A DNA stretch of 64,000 bases from Mucilaginibacter agri (GTDB taxonomy: Bacteria > Bacteroidota > Bacteroidia > Sphingobacteriales > Sphingobacteriaceae): the NCBI RefSeq assembly GCF_009928685.1, contig NZ_WWEO01000039.1, positions 124,001-188,000 on the forward strand. Direction: 5' to 3'. The notes under the pieces were generated by a model, which saw only the letters and a list, made by a program, of their open reading frames with translations, had not been told where the DNA came from and made no database searches. The translations under genes were made by a program, and so were the position numbers. Positions within the stretch are counted from its first letter, which is position 1, and the number at the start of each line of letters is the position of its first letter. Below are positions 8,504 through 16,838 of the stretch, piece by piece.

Positions 8504-9199
8504 TTATTTCACAATCTCAAAAGTCACATTCATTTGGGAGCTTAATTTGATCTTCTTAACATCGATATCATCTGCCGGGGGAGCGGCGTCGGCGCTGGCT
8601 TTCATCATCATTACGTTAGCACGGTAAACAGGTTGAGGGTAAACATCATTCGATACTTCCTGAATATCCAATGCACTACCCAAATGATCGCCGATGGCGG
8701 TTAACAGGTAGCCTGCTTTTTCTTTAGCAGCCATCAGGGCTTTAATTTTTAAGTCCTTTTTAAGGGCTTCGATCTTGGAGTAATCGTAGCTATCGATATT
8801 GGTGCTTTGGATACCTTTGGCATCAACCTCGCTCAGGATCTGGTTATAGGCATTCAAATCGTGAAACTTGATGCGATATTGTTTGCTGGCCAGAAAATCT
8901 GGATTCTTTTTCTTTTGGGTGACATAGTTGTATGATGACAGGCTGTTGATCGTAAAATCTTCCTTAGCCACCCCCGCATCGGCAACTGCTTTTTGCAGCT
9001 GGCGTTCCAGCACATCAATAGTGGTTTTGTTTTTGCCGTCCACGTATTCTTTAAGCGAAATAGATACATAAATAATATCGGGCGTAACTTCTTGCTCAGC
9101 CGTACCGGTTACGGAAATTTTGCGGCGCATATCAACAGTTTGCGCAAATGCAGCGAATGTAAACGTAGTAAGGGCTGCTATTAAAAGTAATTTTTTCAT
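8504..9199 (-). CDS. SIMPL domain-containing protein (DUF541), secreted
   Basis: A 231-residue protein with a clear signal peptide (MKKLLLIAALTTFTFAAFAQ) followed by a SIMPL/DUF541 domain. Family marks are KISVTGTAEQEVTPDIIYVSISL near the N-terminus and the repeated pattern of regular residues around KALMAAKEKAGYLLTAIG. It is probably periplasmic. Characterised relatives include BP26 of Brucella and a kinase-interacting SIMPL protein, so no enzymatic role can be given. The start is supported by the signal peptide. The gene stands alone on its transcript. Confidence 0.85.
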   Translation of the reverse strand: MKKLLLIAALTTFTFAAFAQTVDMRRKISVTGTAEQEVTPDIIYVSISLKEYVDGKNKTTIDVLERQLQKAVADAGVAKEDFTINSLSSYNYVTQKKKNPDFLASKQYRIKFHDLNAYNQILSEVDAKGIQSTNIDSYDYSKIEALKKDLKIKALMAAKEKAGYLLTAIGDHLGSALDIQEVSNDVYPQPVYRANVMMMKASADAAPPADDIDVKKIKLSSQMNVTFEIVK

Positions 9200-9394
9200 T
9201 TGTAAAGTTTGTTTAAAGTTTAGACGAGCCGAACCTGTAAAGTGTAACTCATCAACATAAAATATAATGCTAATGTTTGGAAGTATGACTGCCGCCTTTA
9301 CGAAAGGATTAATCGAGGTAATTTATCAATTAGATAATTTGTCGATTTGTTAATAGCATTCTCTGCTAAGTAGATTCTGATGACGTCCGCCTGC

Positions 9395-9445
9395 AACAAT
9401 GCACCACTTTTATGACTTTAAAGTCCTAAAAAGTGGTGCATTGTT
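9395..9445. repeat. Long hairpin with TGCACCAC motifs, element 1
   Basis: Seventeen-base perfect arms (9395-9411 and 9429-9445) enclose a further palindrome, GACTTTAAAGTC, at 9414-9425. The arms carry TGCACCAC and GTGGTGCA. No gene is present between 9200 and 9618 other than these elements. Confidence 0.75.
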
Positions 9446-9536
9446 TTATTTGTGGGGTAATCTTTGTTTTTCAATTGTCTGTTATTCAGATAATTGAAAA
9501 TCATTTCAAACGAAAATGACTTTTAAGTAGGAACAC

Positions 9537-9573
9537 AGTGGTGCATGTGGTGCATTGCACCACATGCACCACT
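9537..9573. repeat. Near-perfect palindrome with four TGCACCAC/GTGGTGCA motifs, element 2
   Basis: Eighteen-base arms 9537-9554 and 9556-9573 pair around a single base. Each arm contains two copies of the GTGGTGCA octamer. It is 46 bp past the stop of the S9 peptidase, so it may terminate or stabilise that transcript or bind a protein. Confidence 0.75.
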
Positions 9574-9618
9574 ATAATGTGCTTCAAAATAAAAATAGCC
9601 GCGTTTGGGGAGCGTTTT

Positions 9619-11769
9619 TTAGTGCGTGATATACCGTTCAAAAAATTCATAAATGCGCAGCATCTGATCTATCCGCTGGCGTACATTGCCCGATCGGCTT
9701 AACTCGTGTGTGCCTCCCGGATGCTGTACATATTCTACCGGGCGGTTTAAAACTTTAAGTGCCTTATACATCATTTCGCCCTGTACAATACCCGTGCGCA
9801 AATCTGTTTCGCCATGTAGCATCAGGTATGGGGTGGTTATTTGGTTTACATAAGTAAACGGCGACTCGCGGGCCAGTATCGGTTTGATGTTTTCGTCCCA
9901 AGGGTAGCCGCCAAAGTAAGTGGGTACCAATCGCCATGCGTTACCTTCGCCAAAAAAGGTAGTAAGATCATACACCCCGCGTTGCGATGATATGGCTGCA
10001 AAGCGTTTAGTATGCCCCGCCAGCCATGCCGTTAAATAGCCCGCGTACGAGCCCCCGGTGGCTACGGTACGATCTTTATCGCCCCAGCCTTCGGCTAATG
10101 CGCCGTCGAGGGCAGCTAATACGTCTTCGGTTGGGCCGGTGCCCCAGTCCTGGTAATTGGCTTTGGTGTAATCGAGCCCGTAGCCTCCTGAGCCGCGCGG
10201 GTTAGAATAAACTACTCCATAGCCCTGTGCACAGAAGAATTGGTACTCGTGCCACATGCTGCTTTCTCCCGGCCCCCACATAGCGGTTGGCCCTCCGTGA
10301 ATCTGCAGCATTAGCGGATATTTCTTATTTTGGTCGAAATTGGTGGGTTTCATTACCCAGTATTCTACTTTTAATCCCTTGCTATTGGTGTAATATTTCT
10401 TCTCGGGGAAACTTAGTTTTTTATCCTTCAGCCATTCGTAATTGAAAGAGGTAATGCGTTTAGGGGCTTTGTTATTTAGGTCGGCAACATAAAGCTCAAA
10501 TGGGTTAGCTACTTCGGTTTTAACATAAGCCATCTGTGTTTTGCTGATGTCCAGTCCGCTTAAACCCTCGTCGAAACTGCTCAATTGCTCGGGCTTAAGC
10601 GTGGCCATGTTTACCTTGTATATTGGTATGCCTCCGTTTGATTGCGCGGTGAAGTATAAAAACTTGCTGTCCTTAGACCATGCAAACCCCGTAACTATTC
10701 TATCCACCGGTATTAGCAGTTTTTTACCGGGATTCTGGAAGTCGTAGATCGCCACTTGCGGAATGCTGATCTGTTTTTCGGTATCAAACTGGTAAACTAC
10801 ATACCTGCCCGAAGGTGAGATAGAACTATTGCTGACCGCCATATCGGGCATGTTAATCAACTGCTTTAAAGAACCGCCCGATGCAGGCATGGTATAAACT
10901 GTAGATGTGCGGCTGCGGTCGGGATTTAGAGTGGTATCGGCCATGCCGGTTAAAATAATGCTTTTACCATCGGGCGTAAAGGTTGCGCCGTTGTAGCTAT
11001 GGAAGCCAAAAGTCAACGGTTTTTCTTTGGCACCTGCTTTGGCGTCGATAACCATATAATGGTTAAAATTGAAATCGGGCTCTGTTGAGGCCTCTCCTTC
11101 AAAGTTTAACTTATTGAATACCTTTACTTTGCTATCAGCCTCATCCTGCGTTAAAAACGCACGGATCTCGTCGAGGTTGCCGTTAGCGTTCTTTTTAGTT
11201 TTTGATGGTGGAAGGTTGGTTTTAAACCCAGGTTTCTCCACAGTCCAGTAGGGGGCTTTGCGTTCGGGATTTAAGATAGAATCCTTTAGCATTTCGGGGT
11301 AGGAGAGGTTCACCGAATACAATATCTTGCTCCCATCCGGCGACCACTGTGGCATACTCGCCCCGTGGCTATCGTTGGTTAGTTGTATAGGCTCCCCACC
11401 GTTAAGCGCCATTATAAATACTTGTGTTTTACCTTTTACTACACGTGTGAAGGCCAGCTCACTATCATCCGGCGACCATGCAGGCTGCCCACTGCTTAGT
11501 GCAACTGTGGTAAGTGGGCGGGCAGGTGCGCTGCCATCTGCCGGTACCAGCCAAATTTGGTTACGATATGCATATTCAGCCTTATTGGTTTCATCTGGTA
11601 CGATAGAGGTAACCCTGAAAGCGATTTGTTTACCGCTATGCGAAAACGTAACACTGTTGATCTGCTTAATGCGCGTCATGTCGGTTACGGTAATGGCTTG
11701 GGTGCCTTGCTGAGCCTTGAGACTAAATAAGCTGCCGCTGAGTAGTAAAAGGAGTAAAGTCTTTTTCAT
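9619..11769 (-). CDS. S9 family serine peptidase (prolyl oligopeptidase / acylaminoacyl-peptidase type)
   Basis: A 716-residue secreted peptidase. It has a signal peptide (MKKTLLLLLLSGSLFSLKAQ), then about 420 residues of TolB/WD40-like propeller repeats with W-S-P-D-G and S-P-D-D motifs, then an alpha/beta hydrolase domain. The catalytic triad is visible: S574 in GGSYAG, D656 in GETDLRT and H688 in GGTHELS. Such enzymes cleave short peptides in the periplasm, often for peptide nutrition. The gene is monocistronic. The inverted repeats at 9.4-9.6 kb follow its stop. Confidence 0.92.
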   Translation of the reverse strand: MKKTLLLLLLSGSLFSLKAQQGTQAITVTDMTRIKQINSVTFSHSGKQIAFRVTSIVPDETNKAEYAYRNQIWLVPADGSAPARPLTTVALSSGQPAWSPDDSELAFTRVVKGKTQVFIMALNGGEPIQLTNDSHGASMPQWSPDGSKILYSVNLSYPEMLKDSILNPERKAPYWTVEKPGFKTNLPPSKTKKNANGNLDEIRAFLTQDEADSKVKVFNKLNFEGEASTEPDFNFNHYMVIDAKAGAKEKPLTFGFHSYNGATFTPDGKSIILTGMADTTLNPDRSRTSTVYTMPASGGSLKQLINMPDMAVSNSSISPSGRYVVYQFDTEKQISIPQVAIYDFQNPGKKLLIPVDRIVTGFAWSKDSKFLYFTAQSNGGIPIYKVNMATLKPEQLSSFDEGLSGLDISKTQMAYVKTEVANPFELYVADLNNKAPKRITSFNYEWLKDKKLSFPEKKYYTNSKGLKVEYWVMKPTNFDQNKKYPLMLQIHGGPTAMWGPGESSMWHEYQFFCAQGYGVVYSNPRGSGGYGLDYTKANYQDWGTGPTEDVLAALDGALAEGWGDKDRTVATGGSYAGYLTAWLAGHTKRFAAISSQRGVYDLTTFFGEGNAWRLVPTYFGGYPWDENIKPILARESPFTYVNQITTPYLMLHGETDLRTGIVQGEMMYKALKVLNRPVEYVQHPGGTHELSRSGNVRQRIDQMLRIYEFFERYITH

Positions 11770-11804
11770 GCTAAGGGATTAAGCTTAAAGATAACAGAAT
11801 GATT

Positions 11805-11890
11805 TGAAGATGTGCTGATTTGAAAATTTGAAAATGAGATGTCGATTTGAAGTTGATGGTGTGTTGATTCGAAGATTTAAAAGAAAATGG
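11805..11890. repeat. Short-word repeat (GATTTGAAAATTTGAA type)
   Basis: Between the S9 peptidase start and the lspA terminator the words GATTTGAAGAT, GATTTGAAAATTTGAAAATG and GATTCGAAGAT recur. Inverted counterparts (TCTTCAAATC, TTTTCAAATCC) lie at 11947-11985. It is an intergenic word repeat with no coding signal. Confidence 0.5.
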
Positions 11891-11906
11891 AATGTTGGAT
11901 CAAAAC

Positions 11907-11939
11907 AAAAGAGCCATACCACAAGGGTACGGCTCTTTT
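11907..11939 (-). terminator. Terminator of the ileS-dksA-lspA operon
   Basis: A stem of AAAAGAGCC-type arms around a short loop (11907-11939) with one G-T pair. On the minus strand it is followed by a T-rich tract. It lies about 50 bp after the lspA stop. Confidence 0.75.
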
Positions 11940-11988
11940 AAATTTATCTTCAAATCCGCAAATTATCGGATTTTCAAATCCACAAATA

Positions 11989-12594
11989 TTATTCTTCCAA
12001 CACTTCGCTGTGCGGGCTGCTGATCTCAATTTCCTGATGTTTGAAATAGCGTTTCTGGTAAAGCAGGATCATAATTACCCCCACTGAGATAGCCGAATCG
12101 GCAACGTTAAATATCGGGCGGAAAAACTCAAAATCCTGACCAGCCCATATAGGCACCCATGATGGGAACGTACCACGAATAATGGGGAAATAAAACATAT
12201 CAACCACGCGGCCCTGAAAAACAGGTGCGTAGCCATAGATCATACCGTAAACGGTAGAGTCGATAATATTACCCACTGCGCCGGCAAATATCAAAGCCAT
12301 GTTCATGATCAAACCACGATGATATTTGTGTTTGATAAGGTATACAAGGCCATAGCCAATACCTACAACAGCACCAATGCGGAACAGGGTAAGCGCTAAT
12401 TTGCCTAATTGGCCGCCCAGTTCCCAGCCAAAGGCCATTCCATTATTTTCGGTGTATAAAAGCATACCACGACTGCCTAAAAATTCTATACGCTCGCCGA
12501 GGTACATATGGGAGTGCACCCATATTTTAACAGCCTGGTCTACCAGAATTATAAGCAGTGCAGTGAAAAACGGTTTGGTATAAACAGCCCTCAT
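11989..12594 (-). CDS. lspA: Lipoprotein signal peptidase (signal peptidase II)
   Basis: This 201-residue inner-membrane aspartic protease cleaves signal peptides of prolipoproteins after lipidation. The conserved TENNGMAFG segment (48-56) and both catalytic aspartates, D112 in GNIIDSTVYG and D166 in FNVADSAISVG, are present, with four membrane helices. It is longer than the ~160-residue enterobacterial form because of loops around residues 118-160, as is usual in Bacteroidota. Its ATG directly abuts the TAA of the dksA-like gene, so it is the third gene of the ileS operon. Confidence 0.95.
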   Translation of the reverse strand: MRAVYTKPFFTALLIILVDQAVKIWVHSHMYLGERIEFLGSRGMLLYTENNGMAFGWELGGQLGKLALTLFRIGAVVGIGYGLVYLIKHKYHRGLIMNMALIFAGAVGNIIDSTVYGMIYGYAPVFQGRVVDMFYFPIIRGTFPSWVPIWAGQDFEFFRPIFNVADSAISVGVIMILLYQKRYFKHQEIEISSPHSEVLEE

Positions 12595-12984
12595 TTAGTA
12601 TTGCTTCAATTTTGCTTCCATACTTAAAGTAGTATGAGGCACAGCACGTAAACGCTCCTTTTGGATCAGTTTGCCGGTTTCGCGGCAAACACCATAGGTT
12701 TTATTTTCAATACGAACCAACGCAGCTTCTAATTGCTCAATAAATTTTTTCTGACGTGCTGCCAGTTGGTTTATCGACTCTTTTTCTAAAGTTGCAGATC
12801 CATCTTCTAAAGTTTTATAAGTACCGGCAGTATCGTCTGTACCGTTTAAGTTAGGGTTACTTAGTGATGATGCCAGGGCATTAAGCTCTTCGCGTGCACC
12901 ACGGATCTTGTCTAATATTAGTTCTTTAAATTCCTGTAATTCTGAATCAGAATATCTGGTTTTTTCTGGTTGTTCTGGTTTCAT
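12595..12984 (-). CDS. TraR/DksA family protein lacking most zinc ligands
   Basis: A 129-residue protein with the DksA layout: N-terminal helix, a coiled-coil central part (residues 15-95) and a C-terminal YGVCRETGKLIQKERLRAVPHTTLSMEAK segment that aligns with the DksA zinc finger. Only the first Cys (C100) of the usual four is kept; the other three positions are Thr, Ser and Glu/Ala. DksA binds the RNA polymerase secondary channel and acts with ppGpp. It is unclear whether this member does so. It shares one base with the ileS stop (TAATG) and abuts lspA, so it is tightly co-translated with both. Confidence 0.85.
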   Translation of the reverse strand: MKPEQPEKTRYSDSELQEFKELILDKIRGAREELNALASSLSNPNLNGTDDTAGTYKTLEDGSATLEKESINQLAARQKKFIEQLEAALVRIENKTYGVCRETGKLIQKERLRAVPHTTLSMEAKLKQY

Positions 12985-15900
12985 TATATTTTCGTTATAG
13001 CAATCAATAATTCAACATCGTCGATAACCACGGTTTCGGCATCGGTTAAATCGCTGTCGAACTGAATGTTATCGGCTAAAATTTCGGCGCAAATATATGA
13101 CAAATTGTTTTTTACCGCTCCGCTGATCAACGGATGCTCACTGAGGCGGACACTTATCTTGTCTGTAACTTCAAAATCTTTGCTCTTACGCAGGTTCTGG
13201 ATACGATTTATCAGTTCCCTGGAGATTCCTTCCTGCTTAAGCTCTTCGGTAATGGTAACATCTAAAGCAACAGTTAGTTTTCCTAAAGTTGCAACTTGCC
13301 ATCCCGGTACGTCTTCGGCCGAAATCTCTACTTCTGATAGCAATATAGTATATTTTCCGTCAAGTACTGCAATCTCACCCTCATTTTCTAGTCCTGAAAT
13401 CTCCGCATCGCCAAAGGCGTTAATGGCGTCGGTAACGGGCTTCATATCCTTGCCTACTTTTTTACCCAGGGCTTTAAAGTTAGGTTTGATCTTCTTTTTA
13501 ACAAAGCCGGCGGTATCGGTAATAAATTCTATATCCTTAATGTTGGTTTCGGTAAGGATCAAATCTTTAACGCCATCTACCTGGTGCTGAAATGATGCAT
13601 CTAATACCGGCAATAAAATTTTGCTCAATGGCTGGCGTACGTTAATACCCACCTTTTTGCGAAGCGATAACACCAGCGATGAGATATCCTGTGCCAGCTG
13701 CATACGCTGCTCTAACTCAACATCAACTAATTCCTCGTTGTAAACAGGGAAGTTAGCCAGGTGTACCGACTCGAAGTTTTCTTTACCGGTGGTGCTGTTT
13801 AAATCGCCATATAAACGCTCTGCGAAGAACGGTGCGATGGGCGACATCAGCTTAGAAATAGTTACCAAACAAGTATATAAAGTTTGGTAAGCCGATAGCT
13901 TATCGTTAGAGTTGTCTGATTTCCAGAAACGACGACGGCTTAAACGTACGTACCAGTTACTCAAATGCTCGTCAACAAACTCCTGTATAGCACGGGCTGC
14001 TTTGGTTGGTTCGAAATCGGCATAAAAACCATCAACCTCCTGGGTTAAGGTGTTTAATAACGAAATGATCCAGCGGTCAATTTCCGGGCGGTCTGCCAGG
14101 GCAATTTCGGCCTCGCTGTAGTTAAACTTATCGATATTGGCATAAAGCGCAAAAAACGAGTAGGTGTTATAAAGCGTACCAAAGAATTTACGGCGAACCT
14201 CGTCTATACCCTCAATGTTAAATTTAAGGTTATCCCAAGGCGATGCATTGCTGATCATGTACCAACGCGCAGCATCTGCGCCGTATTGCTCAATAGTTTC
14301 GAACGGATCGGTAGCGTTACCTAAACGCTTAGACATTTTGTTGCCGTTTTTATCCAGCACTAAACCGTTTGATACCACGTTTTTAAACGCTACACCCGGG
14401 TTTCCAACTAATTGGTTAACTGCCTTTACTTCGTCGCTGGCTTCGCTAAGCATTACTGCTATCGCATGCAGAGTAAAGAACCAGCCGCGGGTTTGGTCAA
14501 CACCTTCGGCGATGAAATCTGCCGGGTAGGCATTTTCAAATTGCTCTTTGTTCTCAAACGGGAAGTGCCACTGTGCGTAAGGCATAGCGCCAGAGTCGAA
14601 CCAAACGTCGATCAGGTCTGGCTCACGGAACATTTTGTTGCCGTTTGATGAAGTAAGGATCACATCATCCACAAACGGACGGTGCATATCGTCGAGTTTA
14701 AAGCCCGCCGGCATAAAGCCTGCCGCGATAGACTTTTCGATCTCCTCGTTCATTTCGGCAATAGAACCGATACATTTTTCTTCCGAACCATTTTCCTCGC
14801 GCCAGATCGGCAGTGGGGTACCCCAATAGCGCGAACGCGACAGGTTCCAGTCTACCAGGTTTTCCAGCCAGTTACCAAAACGGCCGGTACCGGTAGCTTC
14901 GGGTTTCCAGTTAATGCTTTTGTTAAGTTCAATCAGTTTATCCTTAACGGCAGTGGTTTTAATAAACCAGCTATCCAGCGGATAGTATAAGATAGGCTCA
15001 TCTGTACGCCATGAGTGCGGGTAGCTGTGCTCGTATTTCTTAACGTCGAACGCCTTGTTATCTTCTTTTAGTTTGATAGAGATCAATACGTCAGTTGGCT
15101 TAAAGCCTTCTACTGCACGTTCTTCGGCGCTATAATATTCTTCTTTAACGTAACGGCCTGCAAAATCAGTAACCTCGTCAACAAAACGACCTTGTTTGTT
15201 CACCAGTGGAACTTCCTTGCCATTTTCGTCGAGCACCATTACAGATGGTACGTTATTTTCTTTACAAGCTCTAAAGTCATCCGCACCAAAAACAGATGCA
15301 GTATGTACGATACCGGTACCATCCTCAGTGGTCACAAAGTCGGCCGGGATAACGCGGAAAGCGTTTTGCTCCAGGTCGGCATTTGTAACATAGTTCATTA
15401 ACTGATGGTAGTGTAAGCCAACCAGGTCGCTGCCCTTAAATTCGGCCTTAACAACCCACGGGATTACTTTATCGCCGCCTTTATAATCTTCGAAAGACGC
15501 GTTTTCGCCTTCTGCTTTAAAATATTTGCTAACCAGTACTTTGGCCAATACAACGCTTACCGGTTGGTAGGTGTATGGGTTAAAGGTGCTGATCTTTACA
15601 TAGTCGATTTTCTCGCCAATGGCAAGGGCGCAGTTTGATGGCAAGGTCCACGGGGTGGTGGTCCATGCTAAAATTACGGTATCTTCGTCAGGGCTTTCAA
15701 ATAGGGTAGGGATTAAAGGGTGCTGCTCATCACTTTTTAAGTGAAACTGGGCAACAATAGAAGTATCCTTCACCATTTTGTATGTACCCGGCTGGTTCAG
15801 CTCGTGCGAGCTTAAACCGGTACCCGATTTCGGCGAATAAGGCTGCACGGTATAACCTTTATACAACCATCCTTTTTTGTAGATCTCTTTCAAGATCCAC

Positions 15901-16376
15901 CAAAGCGACTCGATGTATTCGTTTTTGTACGTGATGTACGGATCATCAAGGTCAACCCAATAGCCCATCTTTTCGGTAAGGTCGTTCCACACGTCGGTAA
16001 ATTTCATTACCTCTTTGCGGCAGGCCTCGTTATAATCTTCGATAGAGATCTTTTTGCCGATATCATCTTTGGTAATACCTAAAGTTTTTTCAACGCCAAG
16101 CTCAATCGGCAAACCGTGGGTATCCCAACCGCCTTTACGTTTAACCTGGTATCCTTTAAGCGTTTTATAACGACAGAAAATATCTTTGATAGAGCGCGCC
16201 ATAGCATGGTGAATGCCCGGCATGCCGTTGGCACTTGGTGGACCTTCGTAAAAAGTATAAGGGTTATCTGCCGGACGGCTGCTTACACTTTTTTCAAATA
16301 TGTTGTGCTGTTTCCAGAACTCCAGTACATCCTTGCCTATCTGGGGTAAATTAAGTTGCTTATATTCCTTGTACAT
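12984..16376 (-). CDS. ileS: Isoleucyl-tRNA synthetase
   Basis: A class I synthetase of 1130 residues, long as in Bacteroidota and in the eukaryote-like IleRS group (E. coli has 938). The HIGH-type motif is in GPPSANGMPGIHH near residue 45 and the KMSKS-type motif is KMSKRLGN in the C-terminal part of the catalytic core, with the large CP1 editing domain between. The start is ATG at 16376 (MYKEYKQLNLPQ); the TTG one codon before is not needed. It heads the ileS-dksA-like-lspA operon, from a promoter box at 16406-16413. Confidence 0.96.
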   Translation of the reverse strand: MYKEYKQLNLPQIGKDVLEFWKQHNIFEKSVSSRPADNPYTFYEGPPSANGMPGIHHAMARSIKDIFCRYKTLKGYQVKRKGGWDTHGLPIELGVEKTLGITKDDIGKKISIEDYNEACRKEVMKFTDVWNDLTEKMGYWVDLDDPYITYKNEYIESLWWILKEIYKKGWLYKGYTVQPYSPKSGTGLSSHELNQPGTYKMVKDTSIVAQFHLKSDEQHPLIPTLFESPDEDTVILAWTTTPWTLPSNCALAIGEKIDYVKISTFNPYTYQPVSVVLAKVLVSKYFKAEGENASFEDYKGGDKVIPWVVKAEFKGSDLVGLHYHQLMNYVTNADLEQNAFRVIPADFVTTEDGTGIVHTASVFGADDFRACKENNVPSVMVLDENGKEVPLVNKQGRFVDEVTDFAGRYVKEEYYSAEERAVEGFKPTDVLISIKLKEDNKAFDVKKYEHSYPHSWRTDEPILYYPLDSWFIKTTAVKDKLIELNKSINWKPEATGTGRFGNWLENLVDWNLSRSRYWGTPLPIWREENGSEEKCIGSIAEMNEEIEKSIAAGFMPAGFKLDDMHRPFVDDVILTSSNGNKMFREPDLIDVWFDSGAMPYAQWHFPFENKEQFENAYPADFIAEGVDQTRGWFFTLHAIAVMLSEASDEVKAVNQLVGNPGVAFKNVVSNGLVLDKNGNKMSKRLGNATDPFETIEQYGADAARWYMISNASPWDNLKFNIEGIDEVRRKFFGTLYNTYSFFALYANIDKFNYSEAEIALADRPEIDRWIISLLNTLTQEVDGFYADFEPTKAARAIQEFVDEHLSNWYVRLSRRRFWKSDNSNDKLSAYQTLYTCLVTISKLMSPIAPFFAERLYGDLNSTTGKENFESVHLANFPVYNEELVDVELEQRMQLAQDISSLVLSLRKKVGINVRQPLSKILLPVLDASFQHQVDGVKDLILTETNIKDIEFITDTAGFVKKKIKPNFKALGKKVGKDMKPVTDAINAFGDAEISGLENEGEIAVLDGKYTILLSEVEISAEDVPGWQVATLGKLTVALDVTITEELKQEGISRELINRIQNLRKSKDFEVTDKISVRLSEHPLISGAVKNNLSYICAEILADNIQFDSDLTDAETVVIDDVELLIAITKI

Positions 16377-16405
16377 CAATGTGTTCGCCTCAATTTTAAG
16401 AGGTG

Positions 16406-16413
16406 CAAAATTA
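16406..16413 (-). promoter_or_regulatory. -7 promoter box for the ileS operon
   Basis: On the minus strand TAATTTTG fits TAnnTTTG. It ends 29 nt before the ileS ATG, leaving a short 5' leader of about 20 nt. Confidence 0.55.
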
Positions 16414-16500
16414 CGGAAATTATATCTTAAAAAGGAATTGCCCTGCCTAATTCCCTATAAAGCAAAGGCATCCTGTAAATGAAGGATAACAGACTACAAA

Positions 16501-16529
16501 AAAAGCCCCCCGGTTTTCGGAGGGCTTTT
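16501..16529 (-). terminator. Intrinsic terminator, minus strand
   Basis: AAAAGCCCCCCG and CGGAGGGCTTTT pair with one mismatch around a 5-nt loop. On the minus strand it is followed by seven T. It is suited to transcripts from the SDR gene at 16839-17615. Confidence 0.75.
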
Positions 16530-16619
16530 CTATATCGTTGATCTATATAGTTATATCACCCTCCATTTGTTGCAAATGGCAGTAATAATAATTATAATGA
16601 TGTTATGGCGCTGTAGTGT

Positions 16620-16838
16620 CATTTTTACAATATGCAAGGTAGGGATTAGCGTGAGTTTCTGCAAATAATAAATTTCAAACCTTTAATTGCTGTCGCAAGG
16701 TTAGCATAGCGTAACTTGTGATACGACAGTTGAAAGCTTTCAGCTTCCGTAAGGTGGAACCTTAACCAAGTGCTACCACACCGATGGCAATCGGGGTCGT
16801 AGTGTATGTGCTCCCCTTTTAGGGGGCTGGGGGGCGTC
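16620..16838. other. Unexplained intergenic segment with C/G-rich inverted repeat
   Basis: This 219-bp stretch between the SDR stop and the terminator has no convincing gene. It ends with CTCCCCTTTTAGGGGGCTGG (a CCCCTTTTAGGGG palindrome at about 16812-16826) and contains TTGAAAGCTTTCAGCTT at about 16729-16745. The CCCC...GGGG part resembles the C-rich hairpins at 63.7 kb. It is possibly the remains of a dispersed repeat. Confidence 0.4.
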
